Of a stretch of 64,000 nucleotides of DNA, positions 1 through 9,198 are shown one piece after another (position 1 is the stretch's first letter; every line of letters starts with the position of its first letter). Made by a program: the position numbers and the translations under genes. The notes beneath the pieces are model-generated. The model did no database searches, had not been told where the DNA came from, and saw only the letters and a program-made list of their open reading frames with translations. Source of the DNA: UBA2357 sp002344625 (GTDB lineage Bacteria > Pseudomonadota > Gammaproteobacteria > Burkholderiales > Rhodocyclaceae); NCBI GenBank assembly GCA_937995335.1, contig CALKIH010000047.1:62001-126000 (forward strand), in the 5' to 3' direction.

Positions 1-1337
1 CCGCTGATTTTGGCATTATCGCGATGGCCTCGGTCGTCATCGGTCTGGCCGACGTACTGCTCGAGATGGGTGTGCATATCGCCTTACTGCAAAATAAGTC
101 ACCGACACCGGCACACTACGATACGGCATGGACCGTACGTCTGATCCAGACCTCGATCATGACGGTCATCGTGGTGCTGGCCGCCCCGCTCGCTGCCATC
201 TACTTCAACGAGCCACGCCTGACGCCGGTAATCCAGGTACTTGCACTCACTTTCGTGTTCGAGGGACTCGAGAACATCTGGATCATTTCGTTCCAGAAAG
301 AGATGAAGTTCACCAAGGATTTTCGTTTCATGTTCATCAAGCGAGTCATGGGATTCTTGGTCACGATTACCCTGGCCTTCGCCACCGAGTCCTACTGGGC
401 GCTGGTCGCTGGCAACCTTGCCGGTCGTTCCACCGGCGTGGCCCTCAGCTATATCATGCACACCAACCGCCCTCGCCTCTGCCTGAGCAAGTTTCGTGAG
501 ATTTTCTCGGTATCGCAATGGGTCTTGGTACAAAGTATCGGCCGCTTCTTGAACACGCGTCTTCACACCTTCGTCGTCGGCGGACGTACGGATGCTGCCA
601 CCATGGGTGCATATTCACTGGCGGGCCAGATCGCCGCCATGCCCTCTACCGAGTTGTTGGCGCCACTCAATCGCGTTCTTTTCCCCATGTTCGTCAAAGT
701 CAAGGACGATCTTGAGGAACTGAAACGCGTATTCATGCTTGCCCAGGGCGTACAAACACTTATCGCGATACCAGCTGCGGTTGGCCTATGCCTGATTTCT
801 CGAGAAACGATCATCATCCTGCTGGGCGAAAAATGGCTCCCTGCCGCACCGTTCGTCGAAGTCATCTCGCTACTGAGCGGACTCGCCGCCATCGTCGCCA
901 GTGGCTCTTACCTGATGATTACGCTCGGAAAGATTAGGGTTTCAGCGATGTACTCGTGGATACAAGTGGTGCTGTTCGCGGTCATCGCGATCGGTATCGT
1001 CCCAGATGGTGATGCGATGGATGTGGTATGGCAACGCTTTGGTATTGCTTGCTTCGGCTTTCTGTTCTACGTTACTTTGATACTACGCTACCTTCCGACT
1101 CTTAAGTTAATTGACATTATTACCTCCGTCTGGCGACCTGTGGTCGGGGCACTGGCCATGGCCGGAGTCCTGAACTGGGCAAACGATACAGTCACTCTTG
1201 CCCCATTCGCTGCGCTTCTTGTGAAAGTCGGACTCGGTGCTACGACCTATGTCGCAACGGTCCTAACGCTTTGGAAGATCACTGGGTTGAACGAGGGTGC
1301 CGAAGCCTACGTGCTCAGAAAATTACGCAAGAAATGA
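1..1337 (+). CDS. Wzx-type polysaccharide flippase, 3' part
   Basis: The frame is open from the first bases of the window (codons begin at position 3, reading ADFGIIAMAS), so the true start lies upstream; the first internal ATG is at 24. About 445 residues are present. They are strongly hydrophobic, with roughly ten to twelve membrane spans, and resemble the Polysacc_synt/MOP flippases that move lipid-linked oligosaccharide repeat units across the inner membrane. The DFGIIAMA stretch followed by a long hydrophobic bundle is typical near the N-terminus of this family, so only a short piece is missing. The C-terminus ends in a basic tail. Two sugar-transfer-associated ATP-grasp genes follow on the same strand, so it probably belongs to the same surface-glycan pathway. 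The substrate cannot be told from the sequence. Confidence 0.85.
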   Translation, partial: ADFGIIAMASVVIGLADVLLEMGVHIALLQNKSPTPAHYDTAWTVRLIQTSIMTVIVVLAAPLAAIYFNEPRLTPVIQVLALTFVFEGLENIWIISFQKEMKFTKDFRFMFIKRVMGFLVTITLAFATESYWALVAGNLAGRSTGVALSYIMHTNRPRLCLSKFREIFSVSQWVLVQSIGRFLNTRLHTFVVGGRTDAATMGAYSLAGQIAAMPSTELLAPLNRVLFPMFVKVKDDLEELKRVFMLAQGVQTLIAIPAAVGLCLISRETIIILLGEKWLPAAPFVEVISLLSGLAAIVASGSYLMITLGKIRVSAMYSWIQVVLFAVIAIGIVPDGDAMDVVWQRFGIACFGFLFYVTLILRYLPTLKLIDIITSVWRPVVGALAMAGVLNWANDTVTLAPFAALLVKVGLGATTYVATVLTLWKITGLNEGAEAYVLRKLRKK

Positions 1338-1415
1338 TGCCCATCCTGCCACACGGTCCAGCAAAAAGACTGTCAATGCTCTGACATTCATAACCTCTCT
1401 TGGCCCAAGGAAGCG

Positions 1416-2507
1416 ATGAATTCGCCACGAAAAATTCTCGACTATATTTCAGCAACAAAGGACTCAGCAGACGGAAGTTTGATTCAACTGCTTCCAGGGT
1501 TGCGTATGGTAATACAGGCTCGCCTGAAATACGGAATCGGCCCTCGCTTCTTTTCGCTTTACGAACTCAAGAACATTCCTCGGGAAGAATGGGGTGAATT
1601 TATAATTGAAGAGCAAGCGCTTGAAAAACTGAAAAGTGTCAATGTCAAGACAACCCAAAAACTGACGCGGGACAAGCTGCTTTTCACCGAGCACTGCGCC
1701 ACACAAGGGCTTCCGACCATTCCCATCGTTCTTGTTCAGAGCAATGGGCAGTCATTACCTGCTCATTCGTTTCCAAACGGGAATGAGCTACACGACTGGA
1801 AGCAGATCCTGGAGGGCGCCCCAGCACAGTTGTTTGTAAAACAGATCGATGGCGCACATGGAGCTGGGGCCTTCTCGGCCACTCGCAATGCATCAGGATG
1901 GACTTTCTCCGGAATCAATGGTGACATCGAAGATTTCTACGCCTACTGCAAGAATAATTTCTCAAGTACCGAGGGCTGCCTGATTCAGCCTGTAGTAACT
2001 CCACACCATAGTCTAAGCGGGTTAATGCCGAATGGCTGCCTGGGAACACTGCGTGCGACAACCTATCTGGAAAATAGTCAGCCTAAGATTTTTAGGGCTC
2101 TCCTGAAAATTCCAGTAAATGGAAATATAACTGATAATTTCTCGCTCGGTGCCACCGGGAATCTTATTTCCGGAATTTTCTTAGCCAAAGGAACTCTTTT
2201 GCCTGCTCGCTACGCAGCATCAAGAACGTGGCCAGCCATGCGATCAACAGATACGCACCCTGACACTGGCGAACGAATAACTGACCGTCAAGTTCCATTT
2301 TGGTCAGAGATACAAGACTTACTCCTGTATGCGCAGGAAAAGACGCCACTACCAAAAACGATAGGGTGGGATATAGCGATTACCGATGAGGGCCCAGTCA
2401 TCGTTGAGGCCAACTCGATCTATGGCACGGACATTTTTCAGGTTGCATTCTCGAAAGGCTTGCGTACCGATTTCATGTCACTCATAACGGCGCTCAAGAG
2501 CACATGA
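1416..2507 (+). CDS. sugar-transfer-associated ATP-grasp ligase (1)
   Basis: A 363-residue protein of the ATPgrasp_ST type, found in polysaccharide loci and thought to couple a carboxylate to an amine at the cost of ATP. Visible landmarks are LFVKQIDGAHGAGAF (nucleotide-binding lysine and glycine-rich loop, about residue 145), the LIQPVVTPHHS segment, DNFSLGATGNLIS, the HPDTGERI loop, and the C-terminal metal-binding part IGWDIAITDEGPVIVEANS. ATG at 1416 is preceded by AAGGAAG about 8 bases upstream, which supports this start. It lies 78 bp after the flippase and is probably co-transcribed. Its base composition is more AT-rich than the EPS operon further on. The exact acceptor and amino acid are unknown. 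Confidence 0.8.
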   Translation: MNSPRKILDYISATKDSADGSLIQLLPGLRMVIQARLKYGIGPRFFSLYELKNIPREEWGEFIIEEQALEKLKSVNVKTTQKLTRDKLLFTEHCATQGLPTIPIVLVQSNGQSLPAHSFPNGNELHDWKQILEGAPAQLFVKQIDGAHGAGAFSATRNASGWTFSGINGDIEDFYAYCKNNFSSTEGCLIQPVVTPHHSLSGLMPNGCLGTLRATTYLENSQPKIFRALLKIPVNGNITDNFSLGATGNLISGIFLAKGTLLPARYAASRTWPAMRSTDTHPDTGERITDRQVPFWSEIQDLLLYAQEKTPLPKTIGWDIAITDEGPVIVEANSIYGTDIFQVAFSKGLRTDFMSLITALKST

Positions 2508-2903
2508 ATCTTCAGCGACTGCATTACGCCACCTGATCAGAATAGTTTGATAGCACACCTAGAAAAATCGACCGCACATTGGACAACACCGTGATTTCCA
2601 CCGCATGACATCAACGGACTCCCATCGACAGACGCCCGCGACATGGGCAACTTCAGGCCCGCAAGCGAATTGGCATGTGCAACAAAGCGCTGAGCCAAGA
2701 AGATATCTATCCTGTCCGTGTAACCCCAGCGATAGATTGTCGGATAAATCAATGAATAGAGCACAGATTTGAGCTTATTGTCGCCCATAGGCTTGATTGA
2801 TTTGCTTACATTTTATTTTTTCCGTCTACCTCCCATAGCACGCCGGTTACGACTATTTAATCAAAATCCGCTTCCGAATTTCGATTTTTTGCAAAACACA
2901 GCC
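2508..2903. other. intergenic stretch without a clear gene
   Basis: About 400 bp separate the two plus-strand ATP-grasp genes. There is no hairpin followed by a T-run and no recognisable promoter. A minus-strand reading frame of 83 codons (2537-2788) is open but matches nothing I know. The 3' portion (2769-2903) could instead code for an N-terminal extension of the following gene if a TTG at 2769 is used. Confidence 0.4.
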
Positions 2904-4055
2904 ATGGAAAATGTAAAAACCTTTATTCGCACAGTAAAGCGTTACAAAGATTATGCCGTGCAGGTTGCTCGTGATTTACCGATACATAAAGCTAACTCCG
3001 GTCAAACACACTATGCATTTCTTCGGTGCGCTCTAGAGCAAGCCCGCCTTCTAAGAACGAGCGCGATCGCGGCGGAGGATTACTACAGCTTAGGCCTCAA
3101 CTCTGCCACTCTGAATTTCAGGGAGAAAAAAACATTTCTGGGATCATTTGAAAAGGGGCGTTACTTTGATCATATAAACCCTCCGATATACGACATCACT
3201 GCACGTGACAAGGTGTTGTTTCATCTGCTGGCAGACACTTTGCAGATTCCGACACCGAGAACATTGGCAACAACATCACCGGGTGCCAAACCAGCCTATG
3301 GGGTGCGCATATCATCTGAGGTGGACTTAATCAGCTTTCTAGAACAGCAAGCTGATCATGAGCTTTTCTTCAAACCAGCAGATGGGAGTTTGGGCGAAGG
3401 CGCCTTAGCAATCGGACGGTCCCCTTCCAACAGCACCGAGTGGATCGAGTGGCCGCGCGGGAATCCATTACAGGTCAGCGATGTTGTTACGCGCCTGCGC
3501 ATTTGCGATCAATTAGGGCGATTCTTGATTCAAGCGCGGCTGAGACCCCATCCTGCGCTTGCCGAGATTGTACCAAACGTATGCCCAACCGTTCGCGTGA
3601 TGACCCTTCATCAGAACGGTGGCACATCTATTCTTGGCGCAGCTCTTCGACTGGGAAGCGGCACGACCGCCACAGACAACGTAGCGGGTGGCGGCATCAT
3701 TGGTCGCCTTGATATGTCATCTGGGAGTCTACTTCATGGTGTCAGCCTCGACTCGATGGTCCCGGTGCTCCACGATGCTCACCCTCGAACGGGAGTACGC
3801 ATCACCGGCAAGAGCGTCCCCGATTGGTCAGAAGTCATCCATTTGGTGGAGCAATCCGCACCTAAGCTAAACTTCATCCCTTGTATAGGCTGGGATATCG
3901 GCATTACCGATGACGGCCCAGTGGTGATAGAGATCAACACACGGCCGCGCTGTGTTTCTGTTCAAAGCAATCAAAACGCCGGGCTTTTGGCTGGCCCCCT
4001 TGGTGACGCGCTAGCCAGGTTTACGGGGACAGCCAAATCTGGACTCAATTTTTGA
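2904..4055 (+). CDS. sugar-transfer-associated ATP-grasp ligase (2)
   Basis: A 383-residue paralogue of the preceding ligase. It shows the same ordered landmarks: FFKPADGSLGEGAL (ATP-grasp lysine loop), LIQARLRPHPAL, TDNVAGGGIIGRLD, HPRTGVRITGKSVPDWSE, and CIGWDIGITDDGPVVIEINT with the acidic metal-binding residues. The frame is open back to a TTG at 2769, which would add 45 mostly hydrophobic and basic residues. I chose ATG 2904 because the homologous core begins shortly after it, but neither start has a good ribosome-binding site. The two ATP-grasp proteins share motifs but differ much in sequence, so they probably act on different substrates rather than being a recent duplication. The gene converges with the MurL-like gene on the other strand. 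Confidence 0.77.
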   Translation: MENVKTFIRTVKRYKDYAVQVARDLPIHKANSGQTHYAFLRCALEQARLLRTSAIAAEDYYSLGLNSATLNFREKKTFLGSFEKGRYFDHINPPIYDITARDKVLFHLLADTLQIPTPRTLATTSPGAKPAYGVRISSEVDLISFLEQQADHELFFKPADGSLGEGALAIGRSPSNSTEWIEWPRGNPLQVSDVVTRLRICDQLGRFLIQARLRPHPALAEIVPNVCPTVRVMTLHQNGGTSILGAALRLGSGTTATDNVAGGGIIGRLDMSSGSLLHGVSLDSMVPVLHDAHPRTGVRITGKSVPDWSEVIHLVEQSAPKLNFIPCIGWDIGITDDGPVVIEINTRPRCVSVQSNQNAGLLAGPLGDALARFTGTAKSGLNF

Positions 4056-4129
4056 GAGCGCAAGCGGATCATGCAGTATCCTCTTTGGCGCAAAAGGACC
4101 GCACCCAACGGCCTTCAGGCCGCGCCTGT

Positions 4130-5566
4130 TCAAGCCGAGCGTGCCCTAATTGCGAGCCCATTAAGCTGACGTTTCGCAAGCCCTGAGTTCAGCGCGCTTA
4201 CTAACTCAGCCGGGACAAGGTGCTCATCATGAGCCTTCTCCAGAACCTGTCGGCGCAGATATTCAATATCATCTGTCCCGGCAACACCCACAAGCTCTGC
4301 TCTGGTAGGTCGTTCGGTGAAATCCATGTTTGGGCTTGCCTCCAATAAGAGGCGCAGCGCGAGCCTGCATTCATCCTTTGTGCCAACACATTCCCACGGC
4401 TTGATGCTGCCGGTGACAAGTTCGACAATATGTTTCCGGATTAGCGGCCGATTAAGAATATTCTCACCAAAAATTTCCTCAATCCCCTCAACTCCCACGA
4501 ATGGAAACATTGCCAAACCCATGAACGCACATTTAGGGCACTCTTTACACCATTCGCCCTGGCCACGTCCAATCCCTCGATTACAACTAATGAAGTGTTT
4601 AAAGTATCCCTTGTGGCGCGAAAAAAACCAGGCCAACTGTAGATCACCATAAGGACGCAAGATGCTAAAAACCTTGACATCCGTGACGACACGCCGCCTT
4701 ACAAAATCCTGAAGCCCACGCTCGAACTCGAAAGACTTGCTGTACTGATGATTTACATCCATGCCGTGATAAACAATATTCCCAAAATTTGCGGAATTCT
4801 CATTACCAGCAGCAACGTAGCGCGCTCTACGTAGAATCGCAATCATCAGCCCAATCGACAAAATAATAGAAGTATGAGGAAAATGACCCCACTTATATAT
4901 TTTATTGACATTTATTTTAGGATCTAATTTGTAGGATACTTCAAGTGCGCTTAAAATTCCCGAGAGCTCGATGACCTTGCGACGGGTGGCGTTTGGACGG
5001 ATCGACAACCAGGTAAAATCGAGCTCGGCATCTTTTAGCAATTCTGCGGCGACTATCGTATCCTTTCCACCCCCGTTAAGCATGATGAGATCACCTGAGG
5101 AACCAACTTCAATCGGTGTCACACCACTATCTAGACTTGCGAGCACTTTGACTTTGCGCGACGGATTCAACCCTTGGCGGAAGCGAAACTCCCCAAGTCC
5201 TTGTTTCAGAAACCGTTCGAAAAACTCTACGGACTCCTTGTCAAGAGTGGCCGTTTTCACCTCGATTTCAAAAATATCGCTCAATTTAAAGAAAAAAGGC
5301 GAAAACACCAACCCAAGCAAAGTAAAAAGCTGCCCTTTTGCTGATTCATCTAATTTCCTTAATTGATTCGCGTAGATATCTGGAATTAGAACCTGAACAT
5401 AATACCTGTTTTTCTTTATCTCATACCATATTTCTATCAAATTATCGTTGAAAATCGCACTTTCAATTACAAGCCTATTTTTACGAGGCAAAGGATCTAT
5501 AATCATATTTCGAACGATCTTTACACCACGTTTCATCTGAGTAGAAAAGTAATTAAAATCTCTCAT
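4130..5566 (-). CDS. murL: MurL-family UDP-MurNAc-L-Ala-L-Glu epimerase homologue
   Basis: A 478-residue protein with the whole motif order I associate with MurL, the ATP-dependent epimerase that turns the terminal L-Glu of UDP-MurNAc-L-Ala-L-Glu into D-Glu in Xanthomonas. Motifs seen: GLGEFRFRQGL (about 123-133), the PP-loop-like GGGKDT (165-170), GNENSANFG (254-262), VNHQYSKSFEFE (271-282), SILRPYGDL (301-309), the cysteine cluster SCN / WCKECPKC (328, 340, 343, 346), and KPWECVG (389-395). The usual partner, a MurD2-type ligase, is absent; instead ATP-grasp and MurF-like ligases flank it. The gene is clearly AT-rich, especially at its 5' end, which suggests transfer. The family call is strong. 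Whether the substrate is a peptidoglycan precursor or another glycopeptide is open, and the context favours the latter. Confidence 0.8.
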   Translation of the reverse strand: MRDFNYFSTQMKRGVKIVRNMIIDPLPRKNRLVIESAIFNDNLIEIWYEIKKNRYYVQVLIPDIYANQLRKLDESAKGQLFTLLGLVFSPFFFKLSDIFEIEVKTATLDKESVEFFERFLKQGLGEFRFRQGLNPSRKVKVLASLDSGVTPIEVGSSGDLIMLNGGGKDTIVAAELLKDAELDFTWLSIRPNATRRKVIELSGILSALEVSYKLDPKINVNKIYKWGHFPHTSIILSIGLMIAILRRARYVAAGNENSANFGNIVYHGMDVNHQYSKSFEFERGLQDFVRRRVVTDVKVFSILRPYGDLQLAWFFSRHKGYFKHFISCNRGIGRGQGEWCKECPKCAFMGLAMFPFVGVEGIEEIFGENILNRPLIRKHIVELVTGSIKPWECVGTKDECRLALRLLLEASPNMDFTERPTRAELVGVAGTDDIEYLRRQVLEKAHDEHLVPAELVSALNSGLAKRQLNGLAIRARSA

Positions 5567-5737
5567 CTGCTTTTCCGATCAAGTTATCTATTGCAGCACA
5601 GCTAGTGCTTGGTTTATGGCTCATTCCTGATGTTGCCGCTGATCACCCCGATAAATCTTTGACCCCTGCCTTCGCACTCGGCATGCCCCGTCTTCGAGCA
5701 TCCCCTAATCAACACAGCGACAAGAATTCGGCACCGA

Positions 5738-6796
5738 TCAGCAGGGGATGTTTCGCTGCCTGAGCACTTCTCCATAGACAGTGCCCAGCAGTCCGCGGTC
5801 AAGCCGCTGATAAACGGGGCGTGGCGCGAAGGCGTTCATCTCCAGCAGCATCGGCCCCCGCTCGGTGAGCGCCACATCCCACGACAGCGAGCCTCCCGAC
5901 GTCAGCCTCTCATGTGCTTGCAAAGCAAGGGTAATCGCTTCGCGCCAGTATGGGAGCTCATAGGCTTCGATATCGGCTCCCGTATCTGGATGCACGTCCC
6001 ACAGGCCATCCCCGGGCCATGCAAACGCCTTGGACAACTTTCCCGTTTCCAGATCCACATGAGCGGCTAGCGCCCCCGCCCCAATGTTGTCCACTAATGC
6101 ACCGGTGCGCGCCATCTTGAACAGAACCGACGCAGCATGCGGAACGCCTGCGGCATCCCTGACCGTTACGATTCTTAACGTATTCAAAGCGGTCTCACCA
6201 TACCTGCGAAGCGCCGAATGCGGAACAAGCAATTCCTGCAGCAACAGACCCTGCGGATCTCGAACTGCTTTCCCGATCCAGTCGCCCAGGCTACACGCTC
6301 CTCTGCCTCGAAGAACAATCTTTTCATCTCCGACGGATATAGCCTCCACCACACCGAACCCTTCGCCATGTCCCCCACCATATGGTTTCACCGCAAACGG
6401 TCCGGGAATCCGGGACAACGCCTGCCGCAACTCGGGGTCATCCGCATCGTAACCAGTGCCATGCACCAGCACCCTTCGGCCGCAAAAGAAGCCATAGACA
6501 TCAGGCGTGGCCAAATCATTGGCCTTGAAGAAGCAATATTGTTGCCACTTGTCAAAGTTGACGATGCCGGTCATTCTCGGGTTCAGCGCCTTTTCGATCT
6601 CGATTCCACGCCGGATCTGGACATAACCGATCGGCTCCCGATCATATATCCGAAACCCGTAATATTCGGAAGGATAGTATCCCTTGCCAAGAATCTTGAT
6701 AAAGTCTAAAAAAAGCAAAAGATGGCTGCGCCCCGTCACATCCCGGCAATGCTTGGCATGCTGCGAGAACACTCTCAAAAACTTTACTCCGATCAT
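5738..6796 (-). CDS. sugar-transfer-associated ATP-grasp ligase (3)
   Basis: A 352-residue ATPgrasp_ST protein. It shows FAVKPYGGGHGEGFG (about residue 135), LLQELLVPHSALRRYG, the VDNIGAGALAAHVDLETGKL stretch, the HPDTGADIEAYELPYW loop, and a C-terminal LSWDVALTERGPMLLEMNA that supplies the metal-binding acidic residues. The start at 6796 is supported by a GAGGTG sequence about 5-6 bases upstream. It lies on the minus strand between the MurL-like gene and the VanY-like gene, in the same direction as both. It is as GC-rich as the rest of the window, unlike MurL. Ligation of an amino acid or similar group to a sugar-linked carboxylate is an inference from the family name and context. Confidence 0.78.
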   Translation of the reverse strand: MIGVKFLRVFSQHAKHCRDVTGRSHLLLFLDFIKILGKGYYPSEYYGFRIYDREPIGYVQIRRGIEIEKALNPRMTGIVNFDKWQQYCFFKANDLATPDVYGFFCGRRVLVHGTGYDADDPELRQALSRIPGPFAVKPYGGGHGEGFGVVEAISVGDEKIVLRGRGACSLGDWIGKAVRDPQGLLLQELLVPHSALRRYGETALNTLRIVTVRDAAGVPHAASVLFKMARTGALVDNIGAGALAAHVDLETGKLSKAFAWPGDGLWDVHPDTGADIEAYELPYWREAITLALQAHERLTSGGSLSWDVALTERGPMLLEMNAFAPRPVYQRLDRGLLGTVYGEVLRQRNIPC

Positions 6797-7016
6797 CGCG
6801 ACACCTCAGTTCATCCCAGATCGCAGGATGTGAGTGAAACAAGATAGATTCACAGGGATTCCTCCGTTGGCAGATATGTCGGTTTTCAGGGTAAAAAGTG
6901 CTTACTGGATATCGACAGTGGCTAGAATCAGGGTAGCGCAACGTAACATCAAGGATCGGTCATCAAGACACCTACAGAGCGGGGTGCCAAATACCTTTTC
7001 GAATAAAATAAACCGA
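6797..7016. other. intergenic stretch, minus-strand leader region
   Basis: A 220-bp non-coding gap between the VanY-like gene and the third ATP-grasp gene, both on the minus strand. I see no hairpin with a T-run and no convincing -35/-10 pair. It is long enough to hold a promoter for the ATP-grasp/MurL pair. Confidence 0.35.
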
Positions 7017-7625
7017 CTAACCCTGGAAGCACCAATGCCAAGGCTCCGAAACGATTCCGTACGGATTGTTGGCTGAAAATGACAAATGAAAATCGAAAAG
7101 GTGTGCCTTTCGGCAAAGCCATTCGTAGGTTTCGGTATCCTGAAAAGGGCACTTGACCGAGGCGGCCTCAAAATCGAGTGCTCTGCCGGTGTGGTGCTCG
7201 CTATAGCCGGGTGCCGCGATTCGGGTCAGAAGTTCGTCGATGCTCTTTCCTGCCATCATATCTCTCAGGAACAGGTCTGCTTGATCGAGATAGCTCCGAT
7301 AAGCCCACCTGACGAGTAACTCGACGCCGTCCGACGCCGCCGCATTCCGCATCATGATGAACCGAGTACTCGTGGCTGGCGTCATCCGACGCACGCGGCG
7401 CTTCAGGCCGCACGGCACCTGAACCAAATCTGACGCCTGCCGATATCGCGGCAGGCCACGCTCCGCATAGTCCGCTGGAATACCCAGCCTACGGTGCAGG
7501 ATAGCAAGGAGTCGCCGATCACGATCACCGACTCCACCCAACAACGCTTCAAGCCTGATCGGAATCGACCACAACCGTCGCTTGCTGGCGCCGAGGTACC
7601 ACTGAAACCGGTCATGCACGCTCAC
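7017..7625 (-). CDS. VanY-like D-alanyl-D-alanine carboxypeptidase, no signal peptide
   Basis: A 202-residue zinc peptidase of the M15 (VanY/VanX) type. The metal-site signature SxHxxGxAxD is present as SEHHTGRALD (142-151, ligands H144 and D151), and the second half EPWHW (194-198) gives the catalytic Glu and third ligand H197. Family members remove a C-terminal D-amino acid from muropeptides. The start is GTG at 7625, supported by GGAGGA about 6 bases upstream. The N-terminus is polar and basic with no hydrophobic segment, so the enzyme should be cytoplasmic, unlike most VanY proteins, which are exported. It lies about 90 bp downstream of the MurF-like ligase on the same strand. The likely job is trimming a D-amino-acid-containing peptide made by its neighbours. 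Confidence 0.82.
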   Translation of the reverse strand: MSVHDRFQWYLGASKRRLWSIPIRLEALLGGVGDRDRRLLAILHRRLGIPADYAERGLPRYRQASDLVQVPCGLKRRVRRMTPATSTRFIMMRNAAASDGVELLVRWAYRSYLDQADLFLRDMMAGKSIDELLTRIAAPGYSEHHTGRALDFEAASVKCPFQDTETYEWLCRKAHLFDFHLSFSANNPYGIVSEPWHWCFQG

Positions 7626-7718
7626 CTACTTCCTCCACGGCCCACGTACCCCGAGAACGCCCCTGCCGGTCCACGCGCAACCCGAATTCGCGCCGGACGC
7701 TGGTGGGACTCACCTCCC

Positions 7719-8984
7719 TCAGTCCGGAGTGTGCTGTTCCCTGTTCAGCCACATTGCGAGCCGGTACAGACCTGAACCGTGCGACCCTTTCAGCATGATG
7801 GCGTCACCTTCGCAGCGCTCTGAAATCAAGAACCGATGGGCATCTTCTATGGATCTGAAATGCTGGCACTGGGCTTCCCCTCCCCCATCACGGTGCCCTC
7901 GGACATAAGCATCCGCGAGCTTGCCGCAGCCGATAAGGATGTCAGCGATCCCGACCGTATCGGCCCCGATATCGTAGTGCAGTCGTTCGCTATCGGCACC
8001 AAGTTCCAGCATATCCCCCAACACGACAAGCCGGCGGCGCTCACATGTCATCTCGCGAAACGTCTCAAGTGCAGCTTTCATCGAGACTGGATTCGCATTG
8101 TAGGTATCATCGAAAATCACCGTACCCATTCCGCCGGCAGTGAGAGTACCGCGCCCCGATCTGGGGACGTAATGCTGCAGCGCATCAACCATCCGGTCGC
8201 GCGGAACGTTGGTAACCAATCCAACGCACCAAGCGGCCATAATTGCCTGAAGATGATGCCGATTCGTAAGATGCTCGAATGTCAGTACGACCGCCCCCTC
8301 AGCGTCGTGCAAAGCGGAGATGAGCCCCTGGCCGTTACGGGCCGGCGCCTCCATCCATACGTCTGCACTGGGATCGAAACCGAACAAGAGCACTCTGCCT
8401 TTGTGCAGTCTTGCCATCACGCGTGTATTGGGATCATCTGCAGAGAGAATGGCAACACCGTCTTCCGGAAGTGCGGCGACAATGCTTCCCTTCTCGATCA
8501 CGACATTTTCAATGCTACCGAGCGTTTCAAGATGGGCGGGCGCAATCGCCGTAACGATTGAGATCCTGGGACGAATGGACTTCAAATGCCTCGGAATCTG
8601 GCCGGGCAAGCGCGCGCCGATCTCGAGCACAAGGTAGTCTGCTTGCTCGGCGCTCAGAAACAAGCGTCGAAAGATTGCCGGCAGCGAACCAATGAAGCGC
8701 GTCAGATCAATTGCGTTGCTTATTCCCAGCACTGTGGAGGGAACACCCGTGCGGCAATTGGTGTTTCCAACTGTGCGCCGAGTCGCGTACGTATTCTCGA
8801 GTACGGCCGCTACACACTCTTTAGTGGTCGTCTTGCCCACACTACCCGTGATCGCAACGATTGTTACCGGGTGCCGCCGAATCTCCAGCCGTGCGAGCGC
8901 CCACAGCACACGCGCAAGAGCTTGGGTACGATAGTGGCGCAGAGATTTCCCCACTGCTTCCCATTTACTCGGTTGCTCAACCAT
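7719..8984 (-). CDS. MurF-like Mur ligase
   Basis: A 421-residue Mur ligase family protein. The P-loop GSVGKTTTK (47-55) is followed by the GNTNCRTGVPSTVLG segment, the central EIGAR strand, the AHLETLGS histidine motif, FDDTYNANPVSMKAAL (the hallmark of MurF/MurE-type ligases) and the C-terminal VVLGDMLELG and MLKGSHGSGL. The reaction is ATP-dependent addition of an amino acid or dipeptide to a carboxylate carrier; housekeeping MurF adds D-Ala-D-Ala to a UDP-MurNAc-tripeptide. Here there is no division/cell-wall cluster around it. It sits beside VanY, MurL and ATP-grasp genes, so a dedicated role is likely. Its first 40 residues are basic and lack the usual MurF uridine-binding domain layout, which also argues against the housekeeping enzyme. 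Confidence 0.82.
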   Translation of the reverse strand: MVEQPSKWEAVGKSLRHYRTQALARVLWALARLEIRRHPVTIVAITGSVGKTTTKECVAAVLENTYATRRTVGNTNCRTGVPSTVLGISNAIDLTRFIGSLPAIFRRLFLSAEQADYLVLEIGARLPGQIPRHLKSIRPRISIVTAIAPAHLETLGSIENVVIEKGSIVAALPEDGVAILSADDPNTRVMARLHKGRVLLFGFDPSADVWMEAPARNGQGLISALHDAEGAVVLTFEHLTNRHHLQAIMAAWCVGLVTNVPRDRMVDALQHYVPRSGRGTLTAGGMGTVIFDDTYNANPVSMKAALETFREMTCERRRLVVLGDMLELGADSERLHYDIGADTVGIADILIGCGKLADAYVRGHRDGGGEAQCQHFRSIEDAHRFLISERCEGDAIMLKGSHGSGLYRLAMWLNREQHTPD

Positions 8985-9198
8985 GGCGCCTACACTCTAT
9001 ATCGACAAGACCTGTCACTCCGATTACTGCTCGAGCCCATGACGCAGAACCGTCAATTGAGCTACGGTTATCGCAATGTCGAACCGGTTTGTAACCGCAG
9101 CGCATCATGAATAGCCGCCACTTACACCCAGGCGTTGAACCCTCTGGATCTCAGCGCCCACGGGCCGATAAATCATTTGCATGAATCCGAAATTGCTT

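Noticed and set aside
7719..8984. Housekeeping murF
   Set aside because: There are no mraY, murD, ftsW or other division genes near it and its neighbours are glycan-locus genes; a specialised MurF-like role is more likely, though the genome would have to be checked for another murF.
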